NCBI GenBank assembly: GCA_948146395.1
Contig: OX411552.1
Span: 49,962,258 to 50,026,257 of the forward strand
DNA length: 64,000 nucleotides
Origin: Fragum whitleyi
Lineage: Eukaryota; Mollusca; Bivalvia; Cardiida; Cardiidae
Direction: 5' to 3'
The notes under the pieces were generated by a model. That model did no database searches and was not told the DNA's origin. It saw only the letters and a list, made by a program, of their open reading frames with translations. Position numbers and translations under genes: made by a program. The first letter of the stretch is position 1; every line of letters begins with the position of its first letter. This document shows, in pieces, positions 22,283-34,934 of this stretch.

Positions 22283-25200
22283 TTATATTATTATTCTGGC
22301 CTTGTAGTAAAGCATTGTCCCTCCAAGCAGTGCTCTTTTCATCAAAAGCAAGGGATTTAAGCATGAATAAGGCAATATTTTGGTATGAAAGGTCAGAATA
22401 GAAGGCCAAAGATCGATGTGTAGATTTTAGCCTTAGATTTTAGAGAATTTGTTATAATTGAAACATTTCAATACTCAATGTTGTTCCGTCCTGACTGCAT
22501 TCAGGCCTTTCAGGCCTTTGATTTTGTTTGTGAAATATCAATCAATCTTATTTGAATAACAAACAATTATTCTATTTCTTTAATCCTAAAATGAGTCAAA
22601 TTTGAAAACTGTTTCTTAAGGTGGCAATGGACAGCCGCCTCCCAACTCTTTAAACTGGAAGTGGGTTTTCGTTTATTTTACGGCTCTTTTTGCGCGTTGC
22701 TTAAAAAGACCGGTTTTCATGAGGTTCTGCTTATGGAAATTACGTAGAATAATGATGGTAAAATTTCATAACTTAGCTTCTTTTCAACATTTGATGCCAA
22801 TTGAATGACTGGATCATTAAATTTAACAATAAAATGAGGGTCATTCAAAAAAAGCGTCATTCAATTAGGAGAGATCACTGTAAAATAATGAAAAACTTTC
22901 TTATTTGCATGGAAAGGTATGCTGAATTTTTTACCAAGTAAAGGAAAAATATGGGGTTTAAAGATGTCAGAAAACAAGAAAAATTCATTGGGTAATTTCT
23001 TCAAAAAATAGATTTTTGTGGCATATTTACCCTGTAAAATTACAAAAATTATTGCATTTTTAACTTTTGAAGGCAAATTGTGCAAATGAAATTTGTCAAA
23101 GAGAAATTTTCTTGGCAAGAGCCTTTGTGTACTTGTATAAGGTCTATCAAAATGTATTTGTTTTACAGCTATAAGCTAGTACTTAGTTAATACTGGACCT
23201 AAAACGAATATAAACTTTTTACTGAAAAATGACCAATACCACTCAAGGGCAGATAACTCTAGCATAAAAACGAGCATGGAAAGGTACCTTCAATTTTGAT
23301 ATAATGACTAGACAATGTTAATCTACAACATATGTGAACAAGAAAAAAATTCATTGGGTGGAAAAAAAAGAAACCATGTGTCCTTTGCTACCTTAAAGCA
23401 TGTCATTTTACATGTGATTTCTATGCAATGTTCATGATGACGCCACTTATTGGGCTCTTGCTTATATAAAGTCAGATAGGGCAAATTGAACAAGAGTGTA
23501 GTATGTTTTTTATTATTTCACTTGTAAGGTAGTGTGTTTATCATAATATACCGTTGTTTCTCCATAATCCATCTAAAAGCATTAAAAACTAAATCTTACA
23601 AACAAATGAAATTGGCAGGATGTACTGCTACCTCTCTCAGTGAGGTGTTAATATTCAGATTGAAAGTTTGACAGCGACTCTGTAAGCCCAAACTTTTGTT
23701 GTAGTAGAAAAAGGAACATGATGGGTAAACAACTATATAAACTTTTAAATTGACCTATACTTATTACTATTGCCAATGCAGCATGTTCCCAGAAGTTTAA
23801 AAATGGTATGGGTCAAACAGAATAGAAAATAAATATACTATAGTCCAACAGCGGTATTCGAAAATGCAGGAAAATGTAGTATAGCCAGGAGTAGGGTGGA
23901 TTGAACTAAAATTTAACAAGCGGGGGATTACAGCACTTGATTACAAATGTTATTACCAATATACTTATAGAGTAAAGAAGCTCATCACGAAAAACACTTT
24001 TTTCTTTTTATCGATGTTCAATGCTTTTTGTCGTTTCAATTTAAGTTTCTTCATGATGAAGTCAGTTTCAAATGCATTTTCTTTTACGCTATAACACATA
24101 ACCTTTACCGATGTAATTCATAGAATGGTAAAAATATCTGTCGTTTTGCGTTTCTTTGATCTTTCAGTTAAGTCAGAGACTGTGACAGAAAAACATTCAT
24201 TGGTCCCAATTTATCTATATCAACTCGTCAAAAGTCTGTTTATAAACATTCGAATTGCGTGGTTTACCTATAACTGTGGGTATTGGGTACTTATTCCTAG
24301 ATATATAAATTGTTAAAGTTGAAATAAATCATTAGTATTATTTTGAAATAAAATTGAATTCTAATTTAGATATGACATGTTGGAAAATACGAGAAATAGG
24401 GCTTTAATAACAAAATTTTTGTTAGCACTTTATAGGCCAATTCTGACCCATAGGCCACAATTCTGACCCAATCTTGTCTCAAGGTTGAACCTTATCAAAG
24501 CTGGGAACCTTCCATAGGAAATAACGGAATACGGGCCTTAATGACAAGATCCTTGTGAGAACTGTAAATGTCACAATGTAAGAATGCATGTTATGTAACA
24601 AAGATGAAGCTTATTGAAAATGGGGACATTCGGTCGGAAATCACTGGAAATGAGGAGCCTTAGAGGTAATTTTTGTCCAATCTTCATTGCGATTTCCCTT
24701 TTCAAACTTTTATCTACATATCTCATATCTCATATCTCATATCTACAGTTTGTTTCAGTTGCGATAAAGTCCTGCAGTTTTTCAGTCCGATATTGCCATT
24801 TTCCATCAGTTTGGGCGAGTACTTAATCAACTCAAAGAAAGCCGCACAAAGCATTAAAAAGAACATCGAAAGGAGGAGGATCAAATAATAGCATTTCTGT
24901 ATCATCAATTTTCTTTGACGTCAATGACGTAAAACACAATAAAATTGGCACATGGACCTCACAAGGAACACTTAAATTTGACCTGATCATTTGAAATATG
25001 CCAGGTCAGGGATACGTTCAGAAATTTGGGAGACGTTAAACACGTTACATCAGCAAAACGTTTATATGTGGAAGATTTTTTTTTGTACGAAAGATAGCCT
25101 ATTACCATGAATAACATTTTCTTGAACGTTTGTCATTCTAGACTGCGTGATATTGAAATGCAAAGCCGAAATTTGGACAAAAAATGCCGGGCTGTGACTA

Positions 25201-25420
25201 TTGAAGTCAGTCCGATCCCACAATTTAGGCTATGTTTTGAGATGGTCGAATCACCATAGGCATTAAAAGAAAAGCATAAATCTTTTGCTTAGAGATGAAA
25301 CTCAATGTTTTACTCCGTTTGATTAGAATTTTTCCGACGAAGAAAAACAAATTATGAAAAATATCAAGTGTTGCTATTTTTCATCTCAGTTATACTGAAC
25401 ATTCTTTTATTGTCTTTAAT
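22283..25420. other. intergenic region, no gene recognised
   Basis: It is AT-rich with only short chance frames. A 'catatct' run lies at 24716-24747. A short direct repeat of 'ggccaattctgacccata' type lies at 24434-24470. I see nothing else that can be supported. Confidence 0.4.
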
Positions 25421-25461
25421 GTGACCCGTCACGCGGAAAAGTACCGTCTGGGAAGAGCCAA
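25421..25461 (+). mobile_element. solo end of the GTGACCCGTCACGCG MITE family
   Basis: GTGACCCGTCACGCGGAAAA followed by 'gtaccgtctgggaa' matches the left terminus of the elements at 34935 and 38981. No right end is found, so this is a fragment. Confidence 0.6.
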
Positions 25462-25511
25462 AAGTATCCGGGTCTTGATATAAGTTTAAATGGTATTAAG
25501 ATTTTTGGCGA

Positions 25512-25715
25512 AGGACGGAGCCCCTAACTGTGGATTCCCTCACCAGTATTCCACGTTATCCTCAAGTCCCCAGCCTCTAGTTGATTATTCCATTTAGCTT
25601 TACGATCATCCATCCATTGGTGGAAGACAAAATCCATGTCAAAATGATATGAGCCGCATGCGGGATGAAACACAGGACTCATAAATGGGATTAAGACACG
25701 CTACCAACTGCGGTT
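25512..25715 (-). mobile_element. degenerate tRNA-derived SINE copy
   Basis: On the minus strand it shows the order of the SINE family. The head trace is 'gacacgctaccaactgcg' in + orientation. The body words are 'ccattggtggaagacaaaat', 'ccccagcctct' and 'accagtattcca'. It is strongly diverged and its tail is not identifiable. Confidence 0.5.
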
Positions 25716-25849
25716 TGACAAGGTCTCGCGGATCTTGATCAGACCGATGTGTCGTGCAAACTGACAACGTTGAAACCTTTCCCTTTATGCTTATTTTCTG
25801 CATCCAGAAAGATCGTTCTACCATTCGAGATACGATCTCGTGTTGACCG

Positions 25850-26260
25850 CTGCTATAGTTAGGAACATCGTGAAATTGACATGGTGAATGATTTTCGAAT
25901 GAAATTGAAAGAGTGTGTGGAGCGAGTTTTGGATGAAAATAAAGGGAGGCAATCAAGTTTCACTAATTTTGTTCAAGATGAACAAAATTAGCGATATTTA
26001 TTAACGCCCTTTATTAAATATTCATACAGGTTTTATGAAGAGTTCTAAGTCCTAACGAAAATACAATTGTGTGAAATCGTGGATTTTTTTCTAGCAATTG
26101 TTATTTTGATAAAAGTTGTTGATCTTATCATTTTAAGTGAATTTGGAGCGAATGGTTTAAATGGGTTTTTGGAATAAATGAAAAAATGGAAAGAGCGCCG
26201 ATTGAATTATCTAGGATGGTTTTGATCGGAATGACGATGTTCTTAACTGTAGGTTCATTT
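25850..26260. repeat. unclassified interspersed repeat, copy 1 (shared with 54706 and 58150)
   Basis: It shares 'aacatcgtgaaattgaca', 'gtgtgtggagcgagttttgg', 'aaaattagcgatatttatt', 'ttttggaataaatga' and 'ggttttgatc' in the same order with 54706-55135. No protein is evident. The blocks look like AT-rich non-coding repeat sequence. Confidence 0.7.
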
Positions 26261-26691
26261 TTACAAATGATTTCATCACATAGTTGCAACACGGCCCCTT
26301 TTTGCGCGACATGTCTTTTATGTATATACGCCTGCATGAACTTTTGTAATTGAATTGTTTAATGGGAAATCCGAAACGAACTTTATACACTGACGTAATT
26401 ACTGCCATTAAATTGACATAGCGAACAACTGTCTCAAAGGAAATAAAGTAGAGAAATGTTCATCCAAAAGAAAATGCCAGACCGTTCCCAAAGGGCGGAA
26501 TTAAGTTTCAGATGTGACAAGTCCGTGCTGCGGTCACAGGTGTCGTCTTGCTGGATCACTTTTAGCAAATAGAAAAAACAGATTTAATAAAATGTTACAT
26601 CTCTAACAGGAATACTGTTATTGTGTATTTCCGTTCATTTATCGTAGCTACAGTAGCATATGCCTATATAGAAGACGGTTACTAGTACATG

Positions 26692-26815
26692 TAATTGTTA
26701 CGGGGGATAATGGAAGGCTACATAAAACTACTGCTGAGATCCGCCAAGGTTCTTTAACGTGTTCGGCTTAAAGCACCGTCACACGGGTCGTCGGGTTAAC
26801 GTCTCATCCGAATGA
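26692..26815 (+). repeat. conserved 'TTCTTTAACGTG…AAAGCACCG…ACGTCTCATCCGAA' block, copy 1
   Basis: About 120 bp are shared with 50981-51110 at high identity, including 'actactgctgag', 'ttctttaacgtg', 'taaagcaccg' and 'taacgtctcatccgaa'. Similar sequence is, to my knowledge, common in marine invertebrate genomes. It may be a conserved central domain of a SINE or LINE tail, but no tRNA head is seen. Confidence 0.65.
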
Positions 26816-27185
26816 CAACTAGTTAAGTTGGAATGCGGAGCAATTCCAACTTAGATTTAACAAAACCGCAAAATGAACACAAGATAATTTCATTTCGGGT
26901 TATTTGATAACACATATCACGTGAACAGGATGTGAATACACTCCGGCCTATTTTGTATTTCTTAACTTGACATAGACAAACAGTTTATTTAATCAAGAAG
27001 TAATAATGTTGAACAATTACACAACTATCACTTTATGTAAATTATTAACACGCTTATTTATGTTTTAAACGAAATTTATTGAAACTTGCGTACAAATTTA
27101 CTAGTAGCAAATGTTTGCATTACTATATTTGGAAATCATGTGATAAGTCAAGTCCAATAAAGTAAGCTGTTGACAAAAGCACTGT

Positions 27186-27304
27186 CCAATCACGTGATCT
27201 GTTTATTTGGTAAAATACGACCTGTTTTTCGTAGACTTGTGGCAATAGCACAAGCCAGTCACGTGATCTGCTTATTTGGTAACATCGCGACCTGTTTTTC
27301 GTAG
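27186..27304 (+). repeat. two ~49-bp direct repeats each with CACGTG
   Basis: Copies at 27186-27234 and 27255-27304 share 'cacgtgatctg', 'ttatttggtaa' and 'cgacctgtttttcgtag'. Each holds a perfect CACGTG E-box. They are 69 to 70 bp apart start to start. Confidence 0.85.
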
Positions 27305-27999
27305 AATTATGTTATAGCTTCTTTTAAAGATCTAGTTTCTCTTTCTGAACGAACTTTTTACACACTTCAACAAAATATCGTAGTTCAAATGTTTTTTATC
27401 TAATTGTTTCGTAAACCATTATTAGAAACGCGCAAAATCTGCAAATTATTTATCTGTATTAACAACCCGATCCAGCAAATATTCTCTTTTTATTACTTCT
27501 CTTAAAAATGGAACCCCATTTCCAAATCGAGCGACAATTTCACTTGATGGTGGACGCAGCAAGGATCGATGAAGGTATAGATTCACAAGTTTAAGTGATA
27601 GATCAAAGGTCTATAGGCAAACATTTATCTTCTCTTTCTGCTTTTGTCCGTTTTCTTTAAAATTGCTTAGGCATAAATTCACTTGTGCAAAAATACACAC
27701 GTGCGCAATCCTTTATATATCATTGAAGATTATCACAAGTTAAATACAGCCTTTGTTTTATCAAATATCTGAACGAGTTTACCAGCCCCACGTGTTTTGC
27801 CTTCAGGGGCCACGTTCTTGAAAGAAAGGTCCTACGACCGAAATTTGATCGTATCGCAATCGTACGATTGAAATTGGCTTTCAAAAGAAACATTTTTGGC
27901 ATTCAAAAACATGTATCGTTTAATTTACGCATACATTTGCGTTACCTAAAGGCTAGTCTTGAATTTTGCGATTTTGACAAGCATAGTATTTTCTCGGAT
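27305..27999. other. intergenic region, no gene recognised
   Basis: It is AT-rich. A tract beginning 'caggggccacgttcttgaaa' near 27806 resembles a MITE terminus of the GGGGCC type, but I could not find its partner. Confidence 0.35.
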
Positions 28000-28545
28000 T
28001 GCATTTTTATACGCAGCTTGAGGCGTTTGTATATTGGCGTCATCTTCTCTGTCTGTATCCGTCCGTGCGTACGTCCACTTTTCTTGTGAGCACGACTCCT
28101 CCAAAATTTCTAGTTGGATTTAGATGAAACTTTCACCGAATTTTCCTAATCACCTGACCTTGCGCATAAAGTGACGGTTTGGTAATTTCAGCCGCGTCAT
28201 AGAAAACGAGTTTTCATGTAAAAAAAAATCTTGTTAACACAACTCCTCTCTCATTTATGAACCGATTTGGATGAAACTTTCACAGAAAGTTCCCAGTCAC
28301 CTGACCTAGTGCCTATTGCCACGGTTTGGTGAATATTAACCGTGTCATGGAAAAAGAGGCCTTCATATGAAGATTCTTGTGAACGCAACTCCCCCTCCAT
28401 TTATGGGCCGATTTTGATGAAATTTTTACAAAATGTTCCCAGTCATCTGACCTAGCGCATATTTTAACGCGGTTTGGTGAATTCTTTTAGTCAAAAGTCA
28501 AGACGTATTATGTGATCACATAGGCGGGAGGCGTCAGCTTCGTTA
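28000..28545 (+). repeat. tandem-core interspersed repeat, 'TTTTTATACGC' family
   Basis: The head 'tttttatacgcagcttgagg' is followed by 'ccgtccgtgcgtacgtccac' and about three units of roughly 150-170 bp. The units share 'acaactcctc', 'gatgaaactttcac', 'cccagtcacctgacct' and 'acggtttggtgaat'. The layout is the same as the CTAG-ending families. A related fragment at 7870-8100 shares 'tattatgtgatcac'. Confidence 0.6.
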
Positions 28546-29033
28546 GTGGCTTGATGTCATAGTCTCTTGAACGCATTCCAACTTATCAGTACTTTCAGTA
28601 CTTTGATTTTTTAGAGCGAATCGAACCAATGTTGCTGAACTGAAATTGTTTAGGTTTTCAACTGAATGAGCTAATTGGGCTGACATACCGTTATTGTGCA
28701 ATCGAAAAAAACAACTTTAGCCCCTAAGTGTTTGATCCCTGCTTTTTACGTGCCTTTGATTTTATGATTGAGAAAACATTGTAAAAAAGGAAGAAATTGC
28801 TTCTGACAAGCAATTTCTTCTTTTTCCACACTATTTTCTACCCTACTGAATGGTTATTTTTCAAATTAAATCCACTTAAAATTTTCGTCTGCAGAACCTT
28901 TGAATTTGGACAGTTCCAAAGTTTTGTAAAACAGGAAAGTGTTAACCCATTAGAATCCATAATCTATAACTGCTAATAAACTCAAAAGTTTATGAGAAAA
29001 TACATGTATTCGTATCTCTTGAAGACCGTTCGA

Positions 29034-29902
29034 GGACAACCAAAATGTCGAATCCACAGCTAAATTCAGTCTGTATATACGACATTTTGGTCACTGCCAA
29101 CGGCGAAATACTCTGAACTTGGGAACTATGACTTTCTTAAGTTCCAAATTAAATTGTGTAATTACTTAATCATTAACAATATCAATAATATTGAAATGTG
29201 AAATTGCCCGTATTGTTCTTATTAATAAACAAGCAGACAATACCTGGACTCATCCGTGAATAGCACGGGGCACCAGCATCTTATACGCCAGCAAACGTGG
29301 TCTAATGCCCATGTTTACCTATGCCGACAATGAACTCGGGACAGCGGAATACAAATGCATGGACTTCTTGACCTCAGGTTATGCTCATGCAGCCGTATTC
29401 GTATGGTTTGAGTCGATACTCGCACTCCCGAGGCGTTTTGAAGGTCGGAATGTAGCTGCGTTGCCGTATCAAACCCGTTCATTCTGGCTTGAATTACCAA
29501 AAAACGGTCTTCTGCGACGGATGTAGCTCTACTCCTACATCCACCATGTCTCCTTACAGGTGTACCATACTGTTGGTATTTTGCCCAAGCTCTGGTTACA
29601 ACAGTATGGTGTACCCCCAGTACCATGCCAATGCCAACATCACTTTGGGAAGCCTCTTGCTCCACCATACCTACAGCACACCACAATTGTTCGACAGATA
29701 AATGTCGTCTGACATTTGGATTAGCCATGAGTAGCGACTTAAAAGTCAATAAAATACTGAAAAACGGAAGCTAAGCATCTACACGAAACCTATACATGAA
29801 GAAAATGAGAAAGGTCAGGTAGGAAACCGGGGTTCCTCATTTTGCACGAGTCTCGCGAGAAAATTGCGTGTCAAATTTGGTTATGGACAACCAAAATGTC
29901 GA
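29034..29902 (-). mobile_element. Tc1/mariner-like element remnant with CGACATTTTGGT ends
   Basis: CGACATTTTGGT at 29080-29091 and its inverse ACCAAAATGTCG at 29890-29901 bracket the broken transposase. A third copy, GGACAACCAAAATGTCGA, lies at 29034-29051 in the same orientation as the right end. It may be a leftover of an adjacent or earlier insertion. Confidence 0.7.
29243..29749 (-). pseudogene. truncated Tc1-like transposase (N-terminal half)
   Basis: The 144-residue frame 29749-29315 encodes the DNA-binding half of a Tc1-like cut-and-paste transposase. It has a helix-turn-helix with LSVEQLWCAVGMVEQEAS, DVGIGMVLGVHHTVVTRAW, a linker RRHGGCRSRATSVAEDRFLV, and VRVSTQTIRIRLHEHNLRSR before the catalytic core. 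After a frame change the first catalytic motif FTDESR can still be read at 29260-29243. Beyond that the second Asp and the Glu of the DDE triad are gone. The typical family length is about 340 residues, so this copy cannot work. It belongs to a different lineage from the copy at 42.4 kb. Confidence 0.85.
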
Positions 29903-30320
29903 ACATTAGATATCTTGTCAATACATTATTGTACAATTTTTCACACAAACACGATTTTTTTTCAGCTCCAGTAGGACAGCGCAAAAGTTAAGTGCTTAGC
30001 AAACTTTGAGTAGTATATTTATTTTTTTATAATTTTTATTATTGTTTATCTATTTATTTTATGATATTTAATTTTAAAGGATAAATAACTTTTTTAATCC
30101 ATTATCAGACGAGTATAACTTTAGACTGAAATAAAGTCTAAAAATAGTGTCGGAATTTCCCTAAAACAATCACAGTAAAATTCTAGTGCCATACACACGG
30201 TGGAGAATCACGTGAGATAATAATTTCAGAAAATCATCAATAATTCTGTCAATATGGGCCAATTTGAATTCGGTTGAAGCAGAGAAGGTGGGAAAAGGTC
30301 ATATATGTGCTGAATGTGGC
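29903..30320. other. intergenic, AT-rich
   Basis: There is a low-complexity TA- and TTTA-rich tract at 30000-30065. I see no gene. Confidence 0.4.
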
Positions 30321-31005
30321 AGTTTTTGGCTCCACTGGCCGAAGGCCACTGGGGGCTATTGTCATGGCGCTGTGTCCGTCATGCATCTGTCCGTGCGTCC
30401 GGTCGAAAACTTTTTCTAAAAAACATCTCCTCATAACCAACAAGATAAATTTCAACCAAAATTCAGAGGAATGATCCTTAGGTGACCCTCTTTCAAAGTT
30501 GTTCAAGAAATTTTGATCTATTGAAAAACATGGATTTGATGGGCGTGGCTAATTTCCAAATATGATAAAAGTGAGTTTTCTCAGATCATAATTGATGGAT
30601 ACCAAATAGATTTAACATGATGGTCCATCGGTGACCCTTTATCAGTCTCCTAAAAATGTTGTGATTGGATGAAAAATATGTATCTTATGGGCGGAGGTCA
30701 TTTTTCTATATGTTAAATAGTGGAAACTTTGAGAATCATTTTCTCAGAATAAAATCGATGGGTATCAACAAAATTTCACTGGAATGATAATTGAGTAACC
30801 CTTTATCAGTCTACCAAAAAATATTGTGATTCGATGAAAAATATATATTTTATGGGTGGAGATCATTTCTCTATATGTTATATAGTGGAAACTTTGAAAA
30901 TCATTTTCAACAACAGTAGAACCCAAAATATCTAGTCAAAATTCTGATTGGCTATTACAAAATCTCAAGCCTGTGGAGCGACTTGAGCCATTTATGTCTC
31001 TCTAG
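30321..31005 (+). mobile_element. Helitron-like element, 'AGCTCCACTGG' family, copy 2
   Basis: The head is GGCTCCACTGGCCGAAGGCC followed by ACTGGGGGCTATTGTCATGG and a 'gtccgtcatgcatctgtccg' tract. Three to four units of about 165 bp follow, with 'tggatgaaaaatat' and 'gggcggaggtcatttttc'. The end 'ctgtggagcgacttgagcca' precedes CTAG (31002-31005) and a T run. It is a shorter sister of 11773-12902. Confidence 0.75.
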
Positions 31006-31020
31006 TTTTTTTAATTTTGT

Positions 31021-31076
31021 TTATAAAAAGTCATTGACGACCAAGTAAACATTTACTTGGTCGTCAATAACTTTTT
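31021..31076. repeat. hairpin repeat (TTGACGACCAAGTAAA)
   Basis: The arms 'attgacgaccaagtaaa' and 'tttacttggtcgtcaat' pair with almost no loop, and the flanking 'aaaagt' and 'actttt' extend the stem. Confidence 0.85.
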
Positions 31077-33776
31077 AATCGGCAGATTTTCGAAAGATTT
31101 ACCACATCCAGCAAATTCCTGATATTTTTTCATCTCCTCTGCTTCGAAACCGCTTGCAAATCGGTCATGTATTTACAGAATTATTGAACAACATCGAAAA
31201 TTTTCTGTCACGTGATTCCCCGCCGTGATACAGAAGGTTTTTTGCGACAATGGGTTGGATCCGTAGATATCACGGGAAAGGGGAGTTAAGTATTTTCACT
31301 AAAACCCTTCTCGTCAACGGGATCAATTCCACAATAATTATTGGATTTACAGGTTCTTTTTCATGCATAAACAAGATGTTTGTGTTTCAAACGCATTTTT
31401 AATCTATAAGCATAAATTGGAAATCGTGTCTTAAGGTAGTCTGACATCATTATGCCCCCGTTCCAATCTTTATCAAAAAAATATATTTCGAAGAGTGTAC
31501 CTTTCCGATAATATGACCAAAAAATCAGCATAGCTTTCCATGCACTTTTTGGAGAAAATGAGATTTTTTTGAAAAAAACTTTTTTTCTTGCAAAATGTCA
31601 AGAAAAGGAAGATAAGAAGCTGAATAATACCCTTCAGTGTTAGTGAGTTGGTACGCATGATTCATTGAAAACAAGAAATTGTAAAATATTTGATAAGTAA
31701 CACTTACAAGACGAAAATGTAAGAAAAAACGTTCTCAAAAAAAAAAAACTTGTTTATTCACCAAAATCTAATTTTTATTTTGAAATCAACACAAAACACA
31801 CTCTTACATTAAATAAAGTTGAAGTTTAAAGATTAAAAATTATTTTAACATTAGTAGAATTAGTAAAGATTAGAAAAAATGGTGTATCCAGGCATTTTTG
31901 GCCACTTTGCTTTCCTTGACACCACCAACCCTCCAAATTCTGGCGCTCGCCTATTTTCGTATTCTGTAAATAAATGTCCATGAGACAAAAGTTAGATATT
32001 TTTTGCTGTAATACAAAACATGTACCTCATTGACATTAGTATAACTGCTATTTGAATTTTAAATACTGATAATCCAGGCACGTAGGAGGCCATTTAGGTG
32101 GATGGGTTGGTTAGATGTAGACTTGTTCCTTACGGGCTCTACTATCATTACAATAAAATTTCGATTTCTACGCGTGTTATAATTACTGAAAAGAAAGGAT
32201 GCTTCTACTTCTTCTAAACTTTTACAAAGGAAACTACATATGAAAAAGAAATAATAATGATCAGCCTAGTCATCATGTATATCAGTCATAAGATGATGCA
32301 TTTCAGGCAACAATTTTAAGCGTCCATGTAAAGATTGGGATAGTCATACGACATTTCATGACGATAGATTGCGTAATTTCAGAAATATACAAAATTCAAA
32401 AGTGCACACTTTCTTTTGGAACTAAGTATATTATATTGCAATGCTTTATTTTTTCCAAATATAATGGATCCTATTTTTCAAATTATTAACTATGTTTCTT
32501 GAGAACAAATGATACAGAAAAGTGCATTAGTCTAGAAAAAGCTACAAATGATGTTAATAACTATATAATGACTCTAGAATATCTTGAAGCTATGGGTTAC
32601 ATATTAAACCCGTCTGACCGCACTCGGTTTAAGATACTGCCATGTTTGCCTTTGTCTTTCGCTCCATTGTGAGGTCAAAAGTGGAAACCACCAGTGCGTT
32701 TAAGATGAAATGGTCACGAAGCGTTGAAGGAATGGTATATGTAACTGCAAAGCCATATATCATTTTGAACTTACGCAAAGCTTTTTCGCATCTTGCGTGC
32801 AAGGCTGTCATTATACTCTTAACAGCTAAACACTTTAAAGATTATGAAGCATTTTCTCTCACTAGTTTATACCGGTAGATGGCCGTTGTTTTTTGACGTT
32901 CTTGACGGCAACTATGTCAAAGAAGGTTGGAAGGTCAATTGGCAGTCGTACGATAAGGATATTCTTCGATAGAGAACGGTTGTCCAGCGGTGCGTTCGGG
33001 ATAATAAAATAGAAGCGCTCGTACTTGTATTAAGTACGCTTCACTAGGATACGCAATGTATCATTTCTGAGGTTCTTACTTGTGCTTCGATATCCTGGTC
33101 ACGGGGCTGGTTTAAACAGATCATAGAGGTCTTAACAACTCGGGGAAAGGGTTTAGATCTTTCTGTTCTAAATTACCACAGAGAAACATCTTTCTTCGAC
33201 TACGCATGGTAAATAGTATTGTTCTTCTCCAATCTCATAAGATCAATTTAGGTTTAAGCGGCAAATATTATATGGTGCATGCATTCCTACAATATGATTT
33301 TGAATGGATTATATCCTATTCTCTTAAAAGCTCGAGAAAAAAGTAATGTCGTTTAAAGCAAATTTGAACTCGCTTAGAACCGTACTAGTTATATTTTTAC
33401 TCTCCTTGTACATGAATGGCCTATCAGATAGGTTAAAAGTTCAGTTGTAATTAGCTAATCTGGAAACTTTTTCTGTACAAAATAAGTCTTATTAGATAAA
33501 TAAGATTGGGCTAACTTCCCTTCGGCACGTAACACGAATTGTTTTTTTGTTGTTGTTGTTGTTGTTTTTTTTTTTTTTTTTCTTAATATATAAGATGCTA
33601 TACCAGTAACTCTGCGCCTGGTTTGGGTAATCTTGTTAACTAGAACTCCAGACCAGTTACCATATCGTTGGCTGGGTGCTTTATTTAAGTAGTTGTCAAA
33701 TCCTTTAACACGGCTACTTTCAGCTTAGCATTGAAACGAACTGATCAACGACCATTTAATTTTAGATTAAAAAATA
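31077..33776. other. intergenic region, no gene recognised
   Basis: It holds the partial copy of the DERL1 intron 3 MITE (32335-32423) and a TTG/T-run at 33541-33581. Overlapping 60-78 codon frames near 32,630-32,880 on both strands show no family signature, and I treat them as chance. Confidence 0.4.
32335..32423 (+). mobile_element. partial copy of the AGTTCCA MITE
   Basis: 'Gatagtcatacgacatttca', 'gacgatagattgcgtaattt' and 'aaaagtgcacactttctttt' match 6643-6725 with few differences. The left end is absent. Confidence 0.8.
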
Positions 33777-33975
33777 AGCCTGTGCGTGAGATTTCCAGCA
33801 ATTTCAGATATGCGCAAAGTAAAGACTCTGGCCAGCCTGTGCACCCGCATACATAATGTCTCAAGTATCTGTAGACCATCAGGTAACCTTATTTTTAGAA
33901 TTGGTGGCTGTTTATGCCTAGCAATGTTTTAACCTCAACAACATTACAAATTATTGGAAATGCCACGCACAGGTT
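33777..33975. mobile_element. AGCCTGTGCGTGAGA MITE family, copy 1
   Basis: The left end AGCCTGTGCGTGAGATTTCC and right end GGAAATGCCACGCACAGGTT are inverted repeats. Inside, a second palindromic pair around 'actctggccagcctgtgca' and 'tctgtagaccatcaggtaac' recurs in all copies. Confidence 0.8.
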
Positions 33976-34934
33976 CAAATAAGTTTTCATTTGGTATATG
34001 AATCCCCATCCATACAATCTTACCAGAGTCTTCACTATTTTCTTTAGATGAATTGAGAGGTTATAAGTATACTCTGCTAAAACAATTCTTTGACATTAAA
34101 ATCTGACATTTACCATGACAAAATATATTATAAGGTTTAAAGCAATGATGGCGAGGATTAAACACGTTGCGTCTTGCTGTAGCAAACTCGACACCGCGTT
34201 TCTAGCTCTTGACCGGAGTTCCCCAACAGTCTTGGGACTAAATATGTCTTTAAAGTTGAAGTTGAAAAAGGAGAAAGATTACACAAAAACCATAGCCATT
34301 TTTGACTTCCTGGACAAATGTTATCATACCGGGTCAGACTGGTATGACTTTTATATATAACGCGGTGTCAGAGGTTGGAGATAGTCTGACCCGAAACAAA
34401 AACGCGATTTTCAGCGGCTTGTTTTATGGGAACTGCCTTACGGTGATCCATAGTATTATGAAGTTGTTCCTCTGCTAAATACATCATTTCAATTACAAAT
34501 TATTGCCAAGACGTTTATTTCCAAAAACATTTTAGTCACAGCATAACGAAAAACTAATAGAATTGTGTAATGTATCTAAATCGTGCATGCTATTTGAGAA
34601 ATATAGCTTTTGAGTTGACAATTCTCAAAATTGTTTTTGAGTAAATCGTCGCAAACATGTGATATTTTTTATTTTATTTTATTCATTTTTATATACTATT
34701 TGAAGAGGGTAATACTTAAGTAATACTTAAAATAACAACCAGTCTACCAAGTGACCCTCTGTTAAAGCAACAATAACAAATACAAGTATATACATACAAC
34801 ATACAGATTATTAAGGTATTATTACTTTTTTCAAAGCAATCAACCTTTCTAGAAGTTAAGCCATTCTTTGTGGGAATAAATCGTTTTTCTAATAATACCC
34901 AAAACGTGTATGTATATATCTGAATAATATATAT

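Noticed and set aside
24614..24908. Overlapping 60-71 codon frames on both strands
   Set aside because: They cross a 'catatct' repeat run, have no family signature, and the two strands are equally open, as expected by chance in AT-rich DNA.
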